Assembly: GCA_019454045.1 (NCBI GenBank) | Contig: SKCR01025340.1 | Location: forward strand, 372,001 to 436,000 | DNA: 64,000 nucleotides | Direction of reading: 5' to 3' | Source of the DNA: Zanthoxylum bungeanum | Lineage: Eukaryota; Streptophyta; Magnoliopsida; Sapindales; Rutaceae | Shown here: piece after piece, positions 20,653 through 33,296 of the stretch | Layout: the number at the start of each line of letters is the position of its first letter | Position numbering within the stretch: position 1 is the first letter of the stretch | The notes under the pieces: model-generated | The model's database searches: none | What the model was told of the DNA's origin: nothing | Seen by the model: the letters and a program-made list of their open reading frames with translations, nothing else | Made by a program: the position numbers and the translations under genes

Positions 20653-22165
20653 TGTTGGGTTTCTCTAAGTCCCGAGGATCGATTATCAAGCAAGAAACAT
20701 AAGTGCGAATATACGAGGAAGTTACGAAATACTTACATCGAGCGGTTGAGCGATGCGGCGGATAACAAAAACTTTTCTGCCTCCTCCAAGATGTCTCGGC
20801 AGTGAGCAGTTGGGCTCCTCCAAATTCGGCAATGGTGATCCCTCCAACAAGCTCCAAGCTTTGTGTTGATTCCTTGCTCACAAGTGGGTTTCCCTATCAC
20901 CTTTGTATGTCTCCAAAATGTGTGCTAGCACTTGGTGATTTTTGCCACAAAAATCACTTTGCTTCTCTTCCATTTTCGGTGAAACCAGAAACGTTTGAGA
21001 AGAAAAACATGCCCTAGGCCGAGAGAGAGAGAAGAAGTATTTTGGCTCCAAAAACGTGTAAAAGTGAGAGAATGATGGAAAAATATGAATTAGTTAATTG
21101 TTTTCCAAAAACAATTAAACATATACCAATTTTACAATTTCAAAAAGTCAAAGGCAACTATGCCAACCACTTCCATCAACTATTCACATCACTCAATCAA
21201 TCAAGTGACAAGTTGTCACATCACTCAAAGTGACTAATGATTTGATGCTTGATGCGACTAGTGATTTGAAGCTTGATGTGACTTACGGGCCGTACTTGAA
21301 TTCGAAATGTGAGTGCACTCGCAAACACTCCCGGGCTCGGGTTCGCTAATTCCAAATTAACAAATTTTCCGTTGCGACGTAATTAAAAAATTATGCCTAG
21401 CAAAATCACTATTCACGTCCCTAACGAATTAATTCTAAATTAACTCGTTCGCCCGAATTAAATTCTAAATTTAATTCCACGTCGAAATCCAATTTCGTAT
21501 AATATGTCGAATATATTATTTTATCGATTAATTCCAAATTAATCATTTTTCTCCCTTTAATGAATATTTTATCCCAGATAAAATATCTCTGTAATTAATC
21601 CCAGATTAATTTTCTCTCTCATCTAATTAATCCCGGATTAATTAAGTGCGAGTCATACGTCATCGGTGAATCTTCGGGCAGCGACCCATGAGATCCCCAG
21701 ATATGTTGGCAGTAAATCTGGTCGTCGGACTATCGGAACACGTAAGTACCTAGTACTACGTTTGTACCGATTTACAAGACAAGGTTGGCTTCTAGCAAAG
21801 CGCCATGCCTACCCAATTCTCCATAAATATCCTTACAGGAATATATGATCTATATCAGGCGTAGTATACGTAGTATTGCTAATTTCGATCCAGTATCGGA
21901 TGTCACGTGCAAGGCCTGGGGCTAGAAATGTGTCTACCCCGTACGAAGCACATATCGAATCTCTGGTAACTAGTCTCTATAATCGGATAAATATGACCTA
22001 GTCATAATATCCCGATAGCTGCATCATATAAGAGAACGAGTCTTGTATCCTACGTGACAATCATCTCCACTATGACTGGAGTGATACTTCCGTCTTGACA
22101 TAACACCCAACACACTACGATTCTCAATATACCCAGCAGAGGCGTACACAGAACCTGTTAAAGCC
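20653..22165 (-). mobile_element. A2 3' LTR, truncated
   Basis: It matches 27870-29389 but lacks the last 527 bp (plus-strand sense) of the LTR, which hold the U3 start and the conserved dyad. The polypurine tract is also missing. The join to pol is at AAAGCC|AAACTA (22165/22166). Because the outer target duplication is intact, the deletion happened after insertion. Confidence 0.88.
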
Positions 22166-24929
22166 AAACTATGTACGGTTGGCTCAAACTGCTGAGAAAA
22201 GGCTTTCGTCAGCAGATTTGTATGAATATCATCTGATGCGATTTATTCAATCATCACATCGCCACAATGTATGATCCGAACGAATCAGATGAATATCGAA
22301 GTATATATCTGGATCGTTGATGAGACCATTAATTCTTTAGCCTGCGCTGATGCCTAGCTCAGCTGCTAATAGAACTATATCTAATCTAATTAGATTATTA
22401 ACAATCCAGAAGGCTTCTATTGCTGCCTCAGCTGCAGCAATAATCCACTTTTGTTGTTTATTCGGTAACATTATCTTGCTTGGAAGATTTTCAGCTCACT
22501 GTTCCGTTATTCAAACTTTATAGTACCGTTGTTACGACTTACAGTCGTTTATTTATCGGTTAGGAAACTTGCATCAGTAATCCCAGTCACTTCATGTTCT
22601 TCTTCTCCATAGTTTAAGATAGCATCCTTAGTTCTCTAAGATACTAAAGGATGTTCTTAACTTCAATCCAGTGACTATCACTTGGATTGGCCCGATTGTG
22701 ACACCATATGCTCAAAGCGTATGAGACACCAGGTCACGTACATTTTTCAATGTACGAGTTCTCGGAGAGTATCAACAACCTTTAGATCTATCCCAGTAGA
22801 TCTTTATTCCTAGAATAAAGGTTGTTTCTCCCAAGACTTCTACGGAGAATTTTCTCGAAAGCCAAGCTTTCACCGATTGTATTATGGGAATATCATTTCC
22901 AAGAAATGACATATTATCATTATTTAAGACAGTCACTTTCATTGCGCTCCCACTAACCTCCTTATATACACAAGAATCATTTCGTTTTGAATCAAATCAT
23001 ATACCATTATGATTACATCAAAACGCTAGTTCCAATAACTCTATGCTTGCTTTAATCCATCCATGGATCGTATAACCTGCAAACCTTGTTTGCTTGTTTT
23101 GGTACGACAAAACCGACAGGATGTTGTAAACATCCTCCAAAAGGTTTCCGTTAAGGAAAGCGGTTTTGGCATCCTAGCTGCCATATTTCATTATTGAAAC
23201 ATGCAGCATAAGCAAGTACGTTGGTATATTGCCTTCCATGTATGTCTTCCTTGAAGACTTATATAGTACCAATAGGCACAATACCTTGCGGTACATCAAC
23301 ATGTGTCTAAACATAGTTGATATACATGGAATCCATTTCGGATATCATGGCACTTTGCCATAAAAGGGAGTCGATACCTTGTATCACTTCCTCATACGTA
23401 GTCAGTTCGTATTCCTCAATAAGATTAACATCTTTATGAGGTGAGATCAGAAACCCATACCCTAGGTTGTTTTCTGACTCTCTCCGACTTACGCGGTTCT
23501 TGTGTATTCGAAGATTATGGTATAGTTTCATCCTTGATGAACTATTCGTGTTCCATTAAGGAATCGGTGCCAGGAATAGTATTACTCTGATTTTCATCGA
23601 GTTTTACTTTCCTCCCACTTACCACTGCATATAGGTATTCCTCTTAGGAAAACCACATGGCGAGCAACAATTACATTGTTCTCTAGTGAGTTGTATAAGT
23701 ACTATACTTTGGTATCCCTAGGATAACCAACAACTTGGCACTTATCCGATTTGGGTTTTAGTTTGGTATCATCCAAACATATGCCCATCATACCCAAATC
23801 TTCAGGATGAGAAACCCGGTTTCTTTCATGTTCATATCTAATATGAAGTCTGTCAAACAGATTTTGGAACCTTATTCAAAATAAGTTATGCACTGTTTAT
23901 GGATATCCGTTGAAGGAATTGGTAGCTCAAAGCGACTCATGATTAACCTTATCATGTCCAACAAAACTTGGTTTATCAGTTCGGACACACCGTCAAACTG
24001 ACGTGTTCCGGGAGGAATCCTCATTGAAAGAATACTATACTCTTTCAAGTATTTGAGAAACCTATTGCTTAAGTATTTTCATCATGGTCTAACCGTGACG
24101 GTTTAATACTTTATCCTATCTGTTTGTTTATTTCATGTCGAAACTTTAAAAGTTTCTGATTCGTGTTTCAAAAGAAACACATAACCATAATGTGATGCCA
24201 CATCCGTAAAGGTCACGAAATATTCATATCCACCTCTAGCCTAGATAGATATGGGCCCACTTGCTTAACTATGAACTAGGGCTAACAGATCGGTGGCACT
24301 TACACTTTTACCAAGTAAAGGTGTTTTAGGCACTTTGCCCAATAAACTATATTCGTAGACTTTATTTGAATAGTATCAAATATGTCTTAGTTCCCACTTT
24401 TCGAAAGTGTGGATATAGGAGTCTTGTTTAATTGTGTCTTAGAAAACAATGCCAGTCATGAGTTTCTTCTGATCAAATCAGTTTGAGCTATTTGTTTGTC
24501 ATGTTATATGTTTGAGATTTATTTATATTCAAAATATAAATATTGTTATTCACATCTAATGTGTTTATCTCAATATTATCTTTATATAATAAAACACTTT
24601 AGTGTTCTAGAATATAAAGGTATACCCGCAACGGGTTAAACCCTGATATAGAGATAATGTTTCTAGTCAAACTAGTTACATTTTAACAGTTTTCTAATTT
24701 AAATACACACCCAAGGGGTAGTTCCTAAACTTAGGTATCTACGGTTAAAACAACGATGTCGTCCCGTTTCCAATTCCCAGATAGATCTCAACGGAAGTCA
24801 GTATCCTGCTCATAGCAGATTCTACACACAAGTACATATCTATGTACCACATCCAGTATCTAAAATCCAATTTTAATACTAGCAGTGAACATGTTTATGA
24901 CAAACATATTTGAAGTCGGAGCCTTGCCC
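22166..24929 (-). pseudogene. A2 pol (integrase, RT, RNase H), heavily broken
   Basis: Read on the minus strand: integrase remnants (about 24500-23640), then RT pieces including a 75-codon frame at 23531-23307 (YEEVIQGIDSLLWQSAM, upstream of RT), the KTAFLNGN motif near 23165, and the region that should hold the catalytic YVDD near 22910. There the text reads LNNDMSFLGND, so YVDD has been lost with a small deletion. RNase H remnants run to 22166. No continuous frame exceeds 75 codons. Confidence 0.8.
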
Positions 24930-25545
24930 ATTCTTCAATTCCTTCATGTCTGCATTGTCCAAACGGCAGTCATGCTTCCGCGATCCCGTTTGCCATAATT
25001 TAGGCAGACATTTTGGTATATGTCCTTATCTTCCTAGAAGACTATAATGATTTTGCCTTTGCCCATTTCGGTACCAGAAGCCTATGGCCAAGCCTTGGCC
25101 TTCTAGAATGTCGAAATAAGGTGCGCCTTGCGCTTCTTGCCTTATTGCAAACTTTGGCTTTGACTCCTTGAGTATAGCCATTAACTCTCCAAGAGTTTAC
25201 TATTGCAATTTAGTACTTCTAAGATCTAAGTATAGATTTATGAAGATCTTTCAATTTCATTATCATACTTGAAGGATCTAATCCTTAGTTCTGATTAAGA
25301 AATTAAGGAGTCTATATGACAAGTATAATGGATTAAGCACTAAAGTTATCATCACATGAATATTCCAAATATCATGTTCCACTTATTTGCTTAACTCCGG
25401 GCTTAGGCCTAAAATGTTATTTTATCAAATAAAGTAGCTTATTAGTTTCCAGGACCATCCTGAAATTTTATTCCCAATTTGAAAGTCGTTTAAATACATT
25501 TTTCCCCAGGATTATATTTTAAACATTAATCTTTCAATTTATCTT
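24930..25545 (-). pseudogene. A2 gag, broken
   Basis: Aligning by eye with copia A gag, the start codon position (about 25545) reads ATA instead of ATG. A phrase equivalent to the FPDWEMNLRI region lies near 25470. The zinc-knuckle region at about 25010-24960 retains CLNYGK but is frame-disrupted beyond it. Confidence 0.7.
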
Positions 25546-27854
25546 GATTCTAATAGTCCAACTATTTAATCAACGATTTAGGTACTATTGATTATAATGA
25601 TTACTATAGTCCAACTATATAATCAACTATAATTTAGTTTATTAATTCAAATATATTGATTACTATAATCCAATTATAAAATCAACTATAATTAATTAGT
25701 TTGAATACAGTCCAACTGTTTTATTAAAACAACTATTTAAATATTAGTCCAACTAACATTTAATTGATTTTGACGAATGATATTGATATGAGCGCGTATG
25801 GCAAGTTACTAAACGAATATTGCAAATTTAATACTTGCCTCCCACTATTTTTCGGCGAGCCTCTAACCCTCTGTCGAGTACTCGGGAAACCATATTTCCT
25901 AGTGGGCTAGGATCCCGTTAAATATCACACAATCTTGACTTTGTCCAACAAATTGTATGATAATTAACTAGGTAGATCTCTAAGATCAATTGGATCCCAT
26001 CCAATTCCTAGATCCAGTAGGGGGACATCCAAGTCCGAAACATATATCTTATATATGCCAATATATCCAATATATTGCCTAACTTTTTTCCTCTGAATCA
26101 CCTAAGCCTTGGCTTTGGCACAACAAACTTAGTGATCCCAGTTAAGCGGAACCCATTGACAATGGAAAGCTTCGTAATCAATGTCGATGGACAAGAAGTG
26201 GTTTTGACTTTAGCCAACAAACCACAACTTGGACAAGACACCAATATGGAACAAAGCTCTCGTGATTCAAACACATCCTCGACGGACAAAGGTCTTGACT
26301 TTGGCCAAAAAACCAAAGCCAGTCTTGGATCTTGAGTAAGAATCACTCAATGGAAGGAAAAACGCTTAATATTATGTGAGGGTTTTTCGCGTGCAAATTG
26401 GCTACCAATTTATTATCTTTGTTAAGGTCTCATCATCATACACCCTTAAACATGCATTCTAAACACATAATAAGGCGCATATAAATAAAATAATAATGAT
26501 ATGCGGATGGATACTTAACATATTGTTCCTAGAACAAATCTCTCTCTTTCATCTCTCCCGCTAGCACAAGTATTTACTTCTACCCGTTACATAACACTTC
26601 TAAAGAAACCTCATTTACATTGAGGGGAATATGTGAGAAGATAAATACATAGAGTCAAAGAGGTAATAGGCTGGACACGCAGGTCCAATTAATAAATTCT
26701 AAATTTATTACAACAATTTCAAAATTGCCCCACCCATCTAATATCCATCCGATATACATTATTCATGCATCGCAACCATGTATTCACACAAGCATGTTAT
26801 CAATCAATCTAATCCAATTAATTAATCTGATAATTAATGACCATCCAATGTTCAAACAACGATTTGATTTTGCGCGAGTCCAACTCGTTTTGCGAATAAG
26901 TACTCAAGTACGAATTCTTGAATTAAATTAAACTACAATTAAATCCAATTTAATTTGTATTTAATACTAATTCACTATTTAATTCCAAATTAAATAATAC
27001 ACTTTATAAATAAAACATTTACGACTTAAATTCCAAATTTAATCGTTACGGGTCTCAAAGCCCGATTAACATCCAATGTTAAATTCAATTAAAGTCCAAT
27101 GGGCTTTTAATTAATTTCATAAGGCATGGACTCTTGGTCAACTTGGGTCAAACCCAATAACCAAAGCCCAATCAAGGAATAACCCCATAAGCCTAGAAAT
27201 CAATTTAGGCCCAATTAAAGTTAAAGGTCCATTAGTCATAATTGGACTTTATGGATTCGGTTTTGGGCCCAATTGGATCCAACCAATTTAGCATAAACCT
27301 AACTTGGTACAACCAAGCCCAATTAGCCCATTTACAACTTTTCAAGCCCAAATCCAATTTAAGCCCTATTAATTAAACTACAAAATTCCAAATTTCATAT
27401 TTAATTAAACAAAGTGTAATCCATAATTAATCACCCAAATCAATATTTCCAAAACACCAATTAGCCTAATTAATCATGCTCATTAACAACAAAACATGTC
27501 CAACATATTTTATCAAAAATCAAACCCATTAAATGCTTTAAATGTCTCGGCAATTAGGGTATTTTTAAATTAATTCGGTTTTAATCCAATTAAATCCACA
27601 ATCAACTTTCCAAACATGATTCCAACTCATCCAATGAATCAAAAATAAAAAATCCCAAGACATTTAGGGCAAGCTACCTCTCGGCCAAGCCAAGATTTTT
27701 GGGGAAAATTATTCCAAACCATTTTTCATGAAATTGATCCAATCAATCCTCAATTAAACATCATTTAAGCATACTTAATCAAACAATTAAACCAAATCAT
27801 GCTCAAAATCAATTTACCCAATTTTGACCCTAAATCCAAGTTTCATGCTTTTAC
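25546..27854 (-). mobile_element. A2 long leader
   Basis: Reverse complement of the copia A leader. It keeps CTTGACTTTGGCCAA at 26294-26308 and variants near 26203 and 25933. Plus-strand frames such as 26075-26335 arise because the leader is stop-poor in this orientation; they have no domain. Confidence 0.75.
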
Positions 27855-27868
27855 TCTCTCTGATACCA
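27855..27868 (-). other. A2 primer-binding site
   Basis: The minus strand reads TGGTATCAGAGAGA, matching TGGTATCAGAGCCA apart from the last bases. It is adjacent to the LTR start at 27870. Confidence 0.85.
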
Positions 27869-27869
27869 T

Positions 27870-29916
27870 TGTTGGGTTTCTCTAAGTCCCGAGGATCGAT
27901 TATCAAGCAAGAAACATAAGTGCGAATAGACGAGGAAGTTGCGGAATACTTAGATCGAGCGGTTGAGCGATGCGGCAGACAACAAAAACTTTTCTGCCTC
28001 CTACAAGATGTCTCGGCAGTGAGCAGTTGGGCTCCTCCAAATTCGGCCATGGTGATCCCTCCAACAAGCTCCAAACTTTGTGTTGATTCCTTACTCACAA
28101 GTGGGTTTCCCTATCACCTTTGTATGTCTCCAAAATGTGTGCTAGCACTTGGTTATTTTTGCCACAAAAATCACTTTGTATCTCTTCCATTTTCGGTGAA
28201 ACCATAAACTTTTGAGAAGAAAAACAGGCCCTAGGCCGAGAGAGAGAGAATGAGTATTTTGGCTCCCAAAACGTGTAAAAGAGAGAGAGAGATGGAAAAT
28301 GTGTATTAGTTAATTGTTTTCCAAAAATAATTAAACATATACCAATTTTACAATTTCAAAAAGTCAAAGGCAACTATGCCAACCACTTCCATCAACTATT
28401 CACATCACTCAATCAATCAAGTGACAAGTTGTCACATCACTCAAAGTGACTAATGATTTGACGCTTGATGCTACCAGTGATTTGACGCTTGATGTGACTT
28501 GCGGACCGCACTTGAATTCGAAATGTGAATGCGCTCGCAAACACTCCCGGGCTCGGGTTCGCTAATTCCAAATTAACGAATTTTCCGTTGCGAAGTAATT
28601 AAATAATTATGCCTAGCAAAATAATTATTCACATCGCTAACGAATTAATTCTAAATTAACTCGTTTGCCCGAATTAATTCTAAATTTAATTCCGCGTCGA
28701 AATCCAATTTCGTATAATATATCGAATATATTATTTTATCGATTAATTCCAAATTAATCATTTTTCTCTCTTTAATGAATATTTTATCCCAGATAAAATA
28801 TCTCCGTAATTAATCCCAGATTAATTTTCTCTCTCATCTAATTAATCCCAGATTAATTAAGTGCGAGTCATACGTCATTGGTGAATCTTTGGGAAGCGAC
28901 CCATGAGATCCCCGGATATGTTGGCAGTAAATCCGGTCGTCGGACTATCGGAACACGTAAGTACCTAGTACTACGTTTGTACCGATTTACAAGACAAGGC
29001 TGGCTTCTAGCAAAGCGCCATGCCTACCCAATTCTCCATAAATATCCTTACAGGAATATATGATCTATATCAAGCGTAGTATACGTAGTATACGTAGTAT
29101 TGCGTATTTCGATCCAGTATCGGATGTCACGTGCAAGGCCTGGGGCTGGAAATGTGTCTGCCCCGTACGAAACACATATCGGATCTTTGGTAACTAGTCT
29201 CTATAATCGGATAAACATGACCTAGTCATAATATCCCGATAGCTGCATCATATAAGAGAACGAGTCCCGTATCCCACGTGACCATCATCTCCACTATGAC
29301 TGGAGTGATACTTCCGTCTTGACATCACACCCAACACACTACGATTCTCAATATACCCAGCAGAGGCGTACACAGAACCTGTTAAAGCCCTGGACGAACT
29401 AAAACCAAAGTATATTGATTGTCGCAAGTATTAGCGGTGCAAGTGTCAGGTTAAGACCAAATACACCTACCCTGATTTCAGACTTCCATAGACACATAGT
29501 CATACTACCAATGGAATTCTGAGGGGTCTATCCAGAGCGAAGCTGTTTTCCGTACCATTGGTAAAACACAACCTCCTACGACACTTGCATGAGTATCCTA
29601 TACCCAAATATATGAGAACTATGCCGTTATGCGCTCACAACGCGCACAAGTGTAATACTAGTCTTTTACGCATTATCGATGTCCAATCTCGATAATACTC
29701 TGACTAGGGATATTTAATGATTAATCCTTCGTGGATTGATACTGTCTCATATCATCTCAATCTAGGAACTAATCATATGGACCTCCTATCATTTATACAT
29801 CTTGGTGATCTAATCACAAATGATAAGAGAGCAATCTCCTTTTTCACATAGTTAATTTGTACAACAACACCATGATCTGTACAAATAGTGACGCTATGGG
29901 TCATAACTATCCAACA
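27870..29916 (-). mobile_element. A2 5' LTR
   Basis: A 2,047-bp LTR, TGTTGGGTTTCTC on the left and ending CATAACTATCCAACA on the right (plus-strand view). It carries the dyad at 29672-29696 and ATTAATC-type palindromes near 28775-28855. Confidence 0.92.
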
Positions 29917-29921
29917 CTAAC

Positions 29922-30469
29922 CTTATATCTTAGAAGTAAGAATTGCAAAAGAAGCTCTTTCGCTCGTATATGTCAGAGGATAAATCTGTCGAGCACTAGA
30001 TGTCGCAGATGATTGTTAACATCGAATAGCTAGGTTAGCTGGGCATTACCTACGAGGCCGAGACTTCCATAGATTTGATCTTACAGTCTCTTCCCGAATG
30101 ATGGGGCGGGTTCATCATGAACCAAGAGAAAACTCTTGGAGAGTTAATGGCTATGCTCAATGAGGCAGAGCCAGAGCTTCCAAAAGGGCAAGAAGCGCAA
30201 GGCGTATCTTACTTCGACATCCGAGAAGGCCAAGGCTTGGCCGAAGGCTTCTGGGGGTGTGAAGAAAAATGGCAAAGGAAAAATCATCACAGTCTTCTAG
30301 GAAGACTAAGGACATATCACAAGATGTCTGCCAAAATTATGGCAAATTGGGTCACTGGAAGCGTGACTGCCGTATGGACAAGGAAGACATGAAGGAAGTG
30401 AAGGCGGGCAAGGCTCCAACTTTAGGTGTATTTGTTATGAACATGTCCACTACTAGTTTTAAAAATTAG
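29922..30469 (+). pseudogene. Copia A gag, C-terminal part with zinc knuckle
   Basis: Continues gag after A2. Frames at 30117-30392 and 30269-30469 are offset by one frame. The first holds capsid C-terminal text (TLGELMAMLNEAEPELPK). The second holds the RNA-binding zinc knuckle CQNYGKLGHWKRDC, in which the second Cys of C-x2-C-x4-H-x4-C is a Tyr, so metal binding would fail. A TAG at 30467 separates it from the protease. Confidence 0.85.
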
Positions 30470-31730
30470 ATTTTTGATACTGGATGTGGTACATACATAT
30501 CGACCTGCGAGTCAGAAACGAGACGAGAGTCACTGTTTTGGCTGTGGGAACCTAAGTTTTGGAACTGCCATTTGGGCATGTACTTTAATTAGGAAACTGT
30601 TATAATGTACCTAGTTTGACTAGAAATATTATCCCTATATCTAGTTTAACCCGTTGCGGGTAAACCTTTATGTTCCAGAACACTGGGTGTTTTGTTTATA
30701 AAGATGATATTGAGATATACACATTAGATGTGAATAACATTATTTATATTTCGAATATAAATGAATCTCAAACATATAACATGACAAACAAAAGGCTCAA
30801 ACTGAGTAACTCAGATGAGACTTATTAGTGGCATTGTTGTCTGGGACACATTAACAAGACTCATATATCCACTCTTTGGAAGAATGGATACTTAGACGGA
30901 TTTGATTCTAATTCAAATGACGTCTGCCAATCTTGTTTATTAGGCAAAGTGCTTAAACGCCTTTTATTAGTAAAGGTGTACGTGCCACCGAGCTGTTAGC
31001 CCTCGTTTATGGTGACGTATGTCAGCCCATGTCTAGCCAGGCTAGAGGTGGATATCAATACTTCGTAACCTGTACGGATGTTGCATCGCGTTATGGTTAT
31101 GTGTGTCTTATGAAACACAAGTTGGAAACATTTGATAAATTCAAAGAGTTTTGACACGAAGTAGAGAAAAACATACCAACAAAAGTATTAAAACATCACA
31201 GTTGGACCGTAATGGAAAATACTTGAACAATGCGTTTCTCGATTACTTGAAAGAGTATGGTATTCTTTCCAGTGGACTCCTCCCGGAACACCTAAATTGA
31301 GTGGTGTGTCCGAACGGAGAAACCAAACTTTATTGGACATGGTAAGGTTTATAATGAGTCGTACTGAGCTACTAATTTCCTTCACGGGATACGCATTAAA
31401 CAGTGCAATACTTATTTTGAATAAGGTTCCGTCAAATTCTGTTGGACAGACTCCATAGGGAATATAGACTGGAAAGAAACCAGGTTTCTCATTCCTAAAG
31501 ATTTGGGTATGCTGGGCATATATTAAACGTTTAGATGGTGCCAAACTAGAACCCAAATCGGATAAGTGCCTATTTGTAATTGGTTATCCTAGGGAAACCA
31601 ATTTCCACAACCCACAAGAGAACACAAATATTTGTTACTCTCCATGCGGTTTTCCATAGAGGAATTTTTAAATACAGTGGTAAGTAGGATGAAAGTAAAA
31701 CTCGATGAAAATCGGAGTGATACTGTTCCT
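30470..31730 (+). pseudogene. Copia A protease and integrase
   Basis: Protease starts immediately with IFDTGCGTYI (catalytic D-T-G). Integrase follows: the zinc region (WHCCLGHINKTHI, then CQSCLLGK; about 30830-30960), then a core broken by many stops. A C-terminal stretch is readable (SERRNQTLLDMVRFIMSRTEL with the catalytic Glu, GYALNSAILILNKVPS and GKKPGFSFLKIW; about 31300-31510). The minus-strand 122-codon frame over 31188-31556 is only the shadow of this region. Confidence 0.82.
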
Positions 31731-32735
31731 GGCACCGATCTCCTCACGGAACATGAACAGTTCTTCAGGGATAAGACTGTTCCATAATCTTCTAATACAC
31801 AAGAACGGCGTAAGTCGGAGAGAGTCAGATAACAAGCTAAGAGGCATGGGTTTCTGATCTCACCTCATGTAGATATCAATCTTATTAAAGAAGATGATCT
31901 GGCTACGTGTGAGGAAGCGATACAAGGTATCGACTCCCATTTATAGCAAGGTGCCATGAAGTCCGAAATGGATTCCATGTATAAAACCAAGTTTGGACAC
32001 TGGTTGATGTACCAGAAGGCATTGTGCCTATTAGTAGCAAATGATTCTTCATGGTGAAGACAGACGTGGATGGCAACATACAAACTTACAAAGCTAGGCT
32101 TGTATCGAAAGGGTATCGTCATCAACATGGTGTCGATTACGATGAAACATTTTCACCTGTTGCCATGATTAAATCCATTCGGATAATGCTTGCTATTCCT
32201 ACATATTTCGTTTATGAAATATGGCAGCTGGACGTCAAAACTGCTTTCCTTAACGGAAACCTTTTGGAGGATGTTTATATATAACAACCTGACGGTTTTG
32301 TCGTACTAAAACATGCAAACAAGGTTTGCAAGTTAAACCGATCCATTTATGGATTGAAGCAAGCATTGTGTTCTTAGAACCAATGTTTGATGAGATCATA
32401 ATGGAATATGGTTTCATTCAAAACGAAGATGATTCTTTTGTATATAAGATTGCTAGTGGGATCGCACTGACAATGATTTTCCTATACGTTGATGATGTAT
32501 TATTTCTTGGAAATGACATTCCCATATTAAAATCGGTGAAAGCTTGGCTTTCATTAAAATTCTCCATGGAATACTTGGGAGAGGCAACCTTTGTTCTAAG
32601 AATAAGGATCTATTATGATAGATCTAAAAGTTGTTGGCACTCTCCGAGAGCTCGTACAATATTAGAAATGTACGCGACCTGGTGTCTCATATGCTTTGAG
32701 CATCTGAAGTCACAATCAGGCCGATCCAGGTGATG
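31731..32735 (+). pseudogene. Copia A reverse transcriptase
   Basis: Copia-type RT. One frame (32051-32284) gives KTDVDGNIQTYKARLVSKGY, YDETFSPVAMIKSIR and QLDVKTAFLNGNLLEDVYI (motif A Asp), ending at a TAA. A second (32326-32733) contains FLYVDDVLFLGND with the intact catalytic YVDD. Between them a frameshift disrupts the IYGLKQA segment. Confidence 0.9.
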
Positions 32736-33280
32736 GTCACTGGATTGATGTAAAATAAAACATCCTTAACTATCTTAGACGAACTAATGATGCATTCTTA
32801 ATCTATGGAGAATGAGAACTTGAAGTGACTAGGTTCACCGACGAAAGTTTCCTAACCGATAATGACGACTGTAAGACGCAATAAGGGTACATATTTTATC
32901 TGAATAACGGAATAGTGAGCTGGAAATCTTCCCAGCAAGATACTGTTGCTGATTCAATAAAAGCGGATTACATTGCTGCAGCTAAGGTAGCAAAAGAAGT
33001 ATTTTGGATCTATAAAATTCCTAATTGGATTAGGAGTAGTTTTGTTAGCAGTTGAGCTGGGCTACAACACATGCTAAAGAATTACGGTCTCATCAATGAT
33101 CCAAGTATGTACTTCAATGGTTTCATCTGATTCGACAGATCATACATCGTGGCAATGTCAAGATCGAAAAGATCGTTTCGGATGACAACCTTACATATCC
33201 GCTGGTGAAAGTGATATCTCAACATAAGCATAAGCGACCCATACATAGCTCAGATGTTGGATACTTGAGTGATTGGCTAT
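32736..33280 (+). pseudogene. Copia A RNase H, broken
   Basis: Remnants of the C-terminal RNase H follow RT: text equivalent to LRRTKDAFLIYGD (about 32775), then SWKSSQQDTVADS (about 32915) and the terminal NLTYPLVKVIS-like segment near 33190. Stops occur every few codons. Confidence 0.75.
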
Positions 33281-33296
33281 AGGCCAAGTGGGAGAT
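33281..33296 (+). other. Copia A polypurine tract
   Basis: GGCCAAGTGGGAGATT immediately precedes the 3' LTR; AAGTGGGAGA is the purine-rich primer for plus-strand synthesis. The identical tract is at 47085-47099 in copia B. Confidence 0.85.

Larger units (their letters stand above)
20653..29916 (-). mobile_element. A2: minus-strand Ty1/copia element nested in copia A gag
   Basis: A 9.26-kb element of the copia A family in reverse orientation. Its 5' LTR is 27870-29916, the primer site 27855-27868 (minus), the leader 27854-about 25550, gag about 25545-24930, pol about 24929-22166, and a truncated 3' LTR 22165-20653. It is flanked by ctaac on both sides. Relic codons throughout carry stops. Confidence 0.92.

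Noticed and set aside
26075..26335. Plus-strand 86-codon frame, with a similar 147-codon frame at 49343-49786
   Set aside because: Both lie in minus-strand copia leaders (the second partly in a gypsy LTR); similarity between them reflects family relationship, not a gene.
31188..31556. Minus-strand 122-codon frame, and its counterpart at 44840-45196
   Set aside because: Both are exact shadows of the copia integrase reading on the plus strand.
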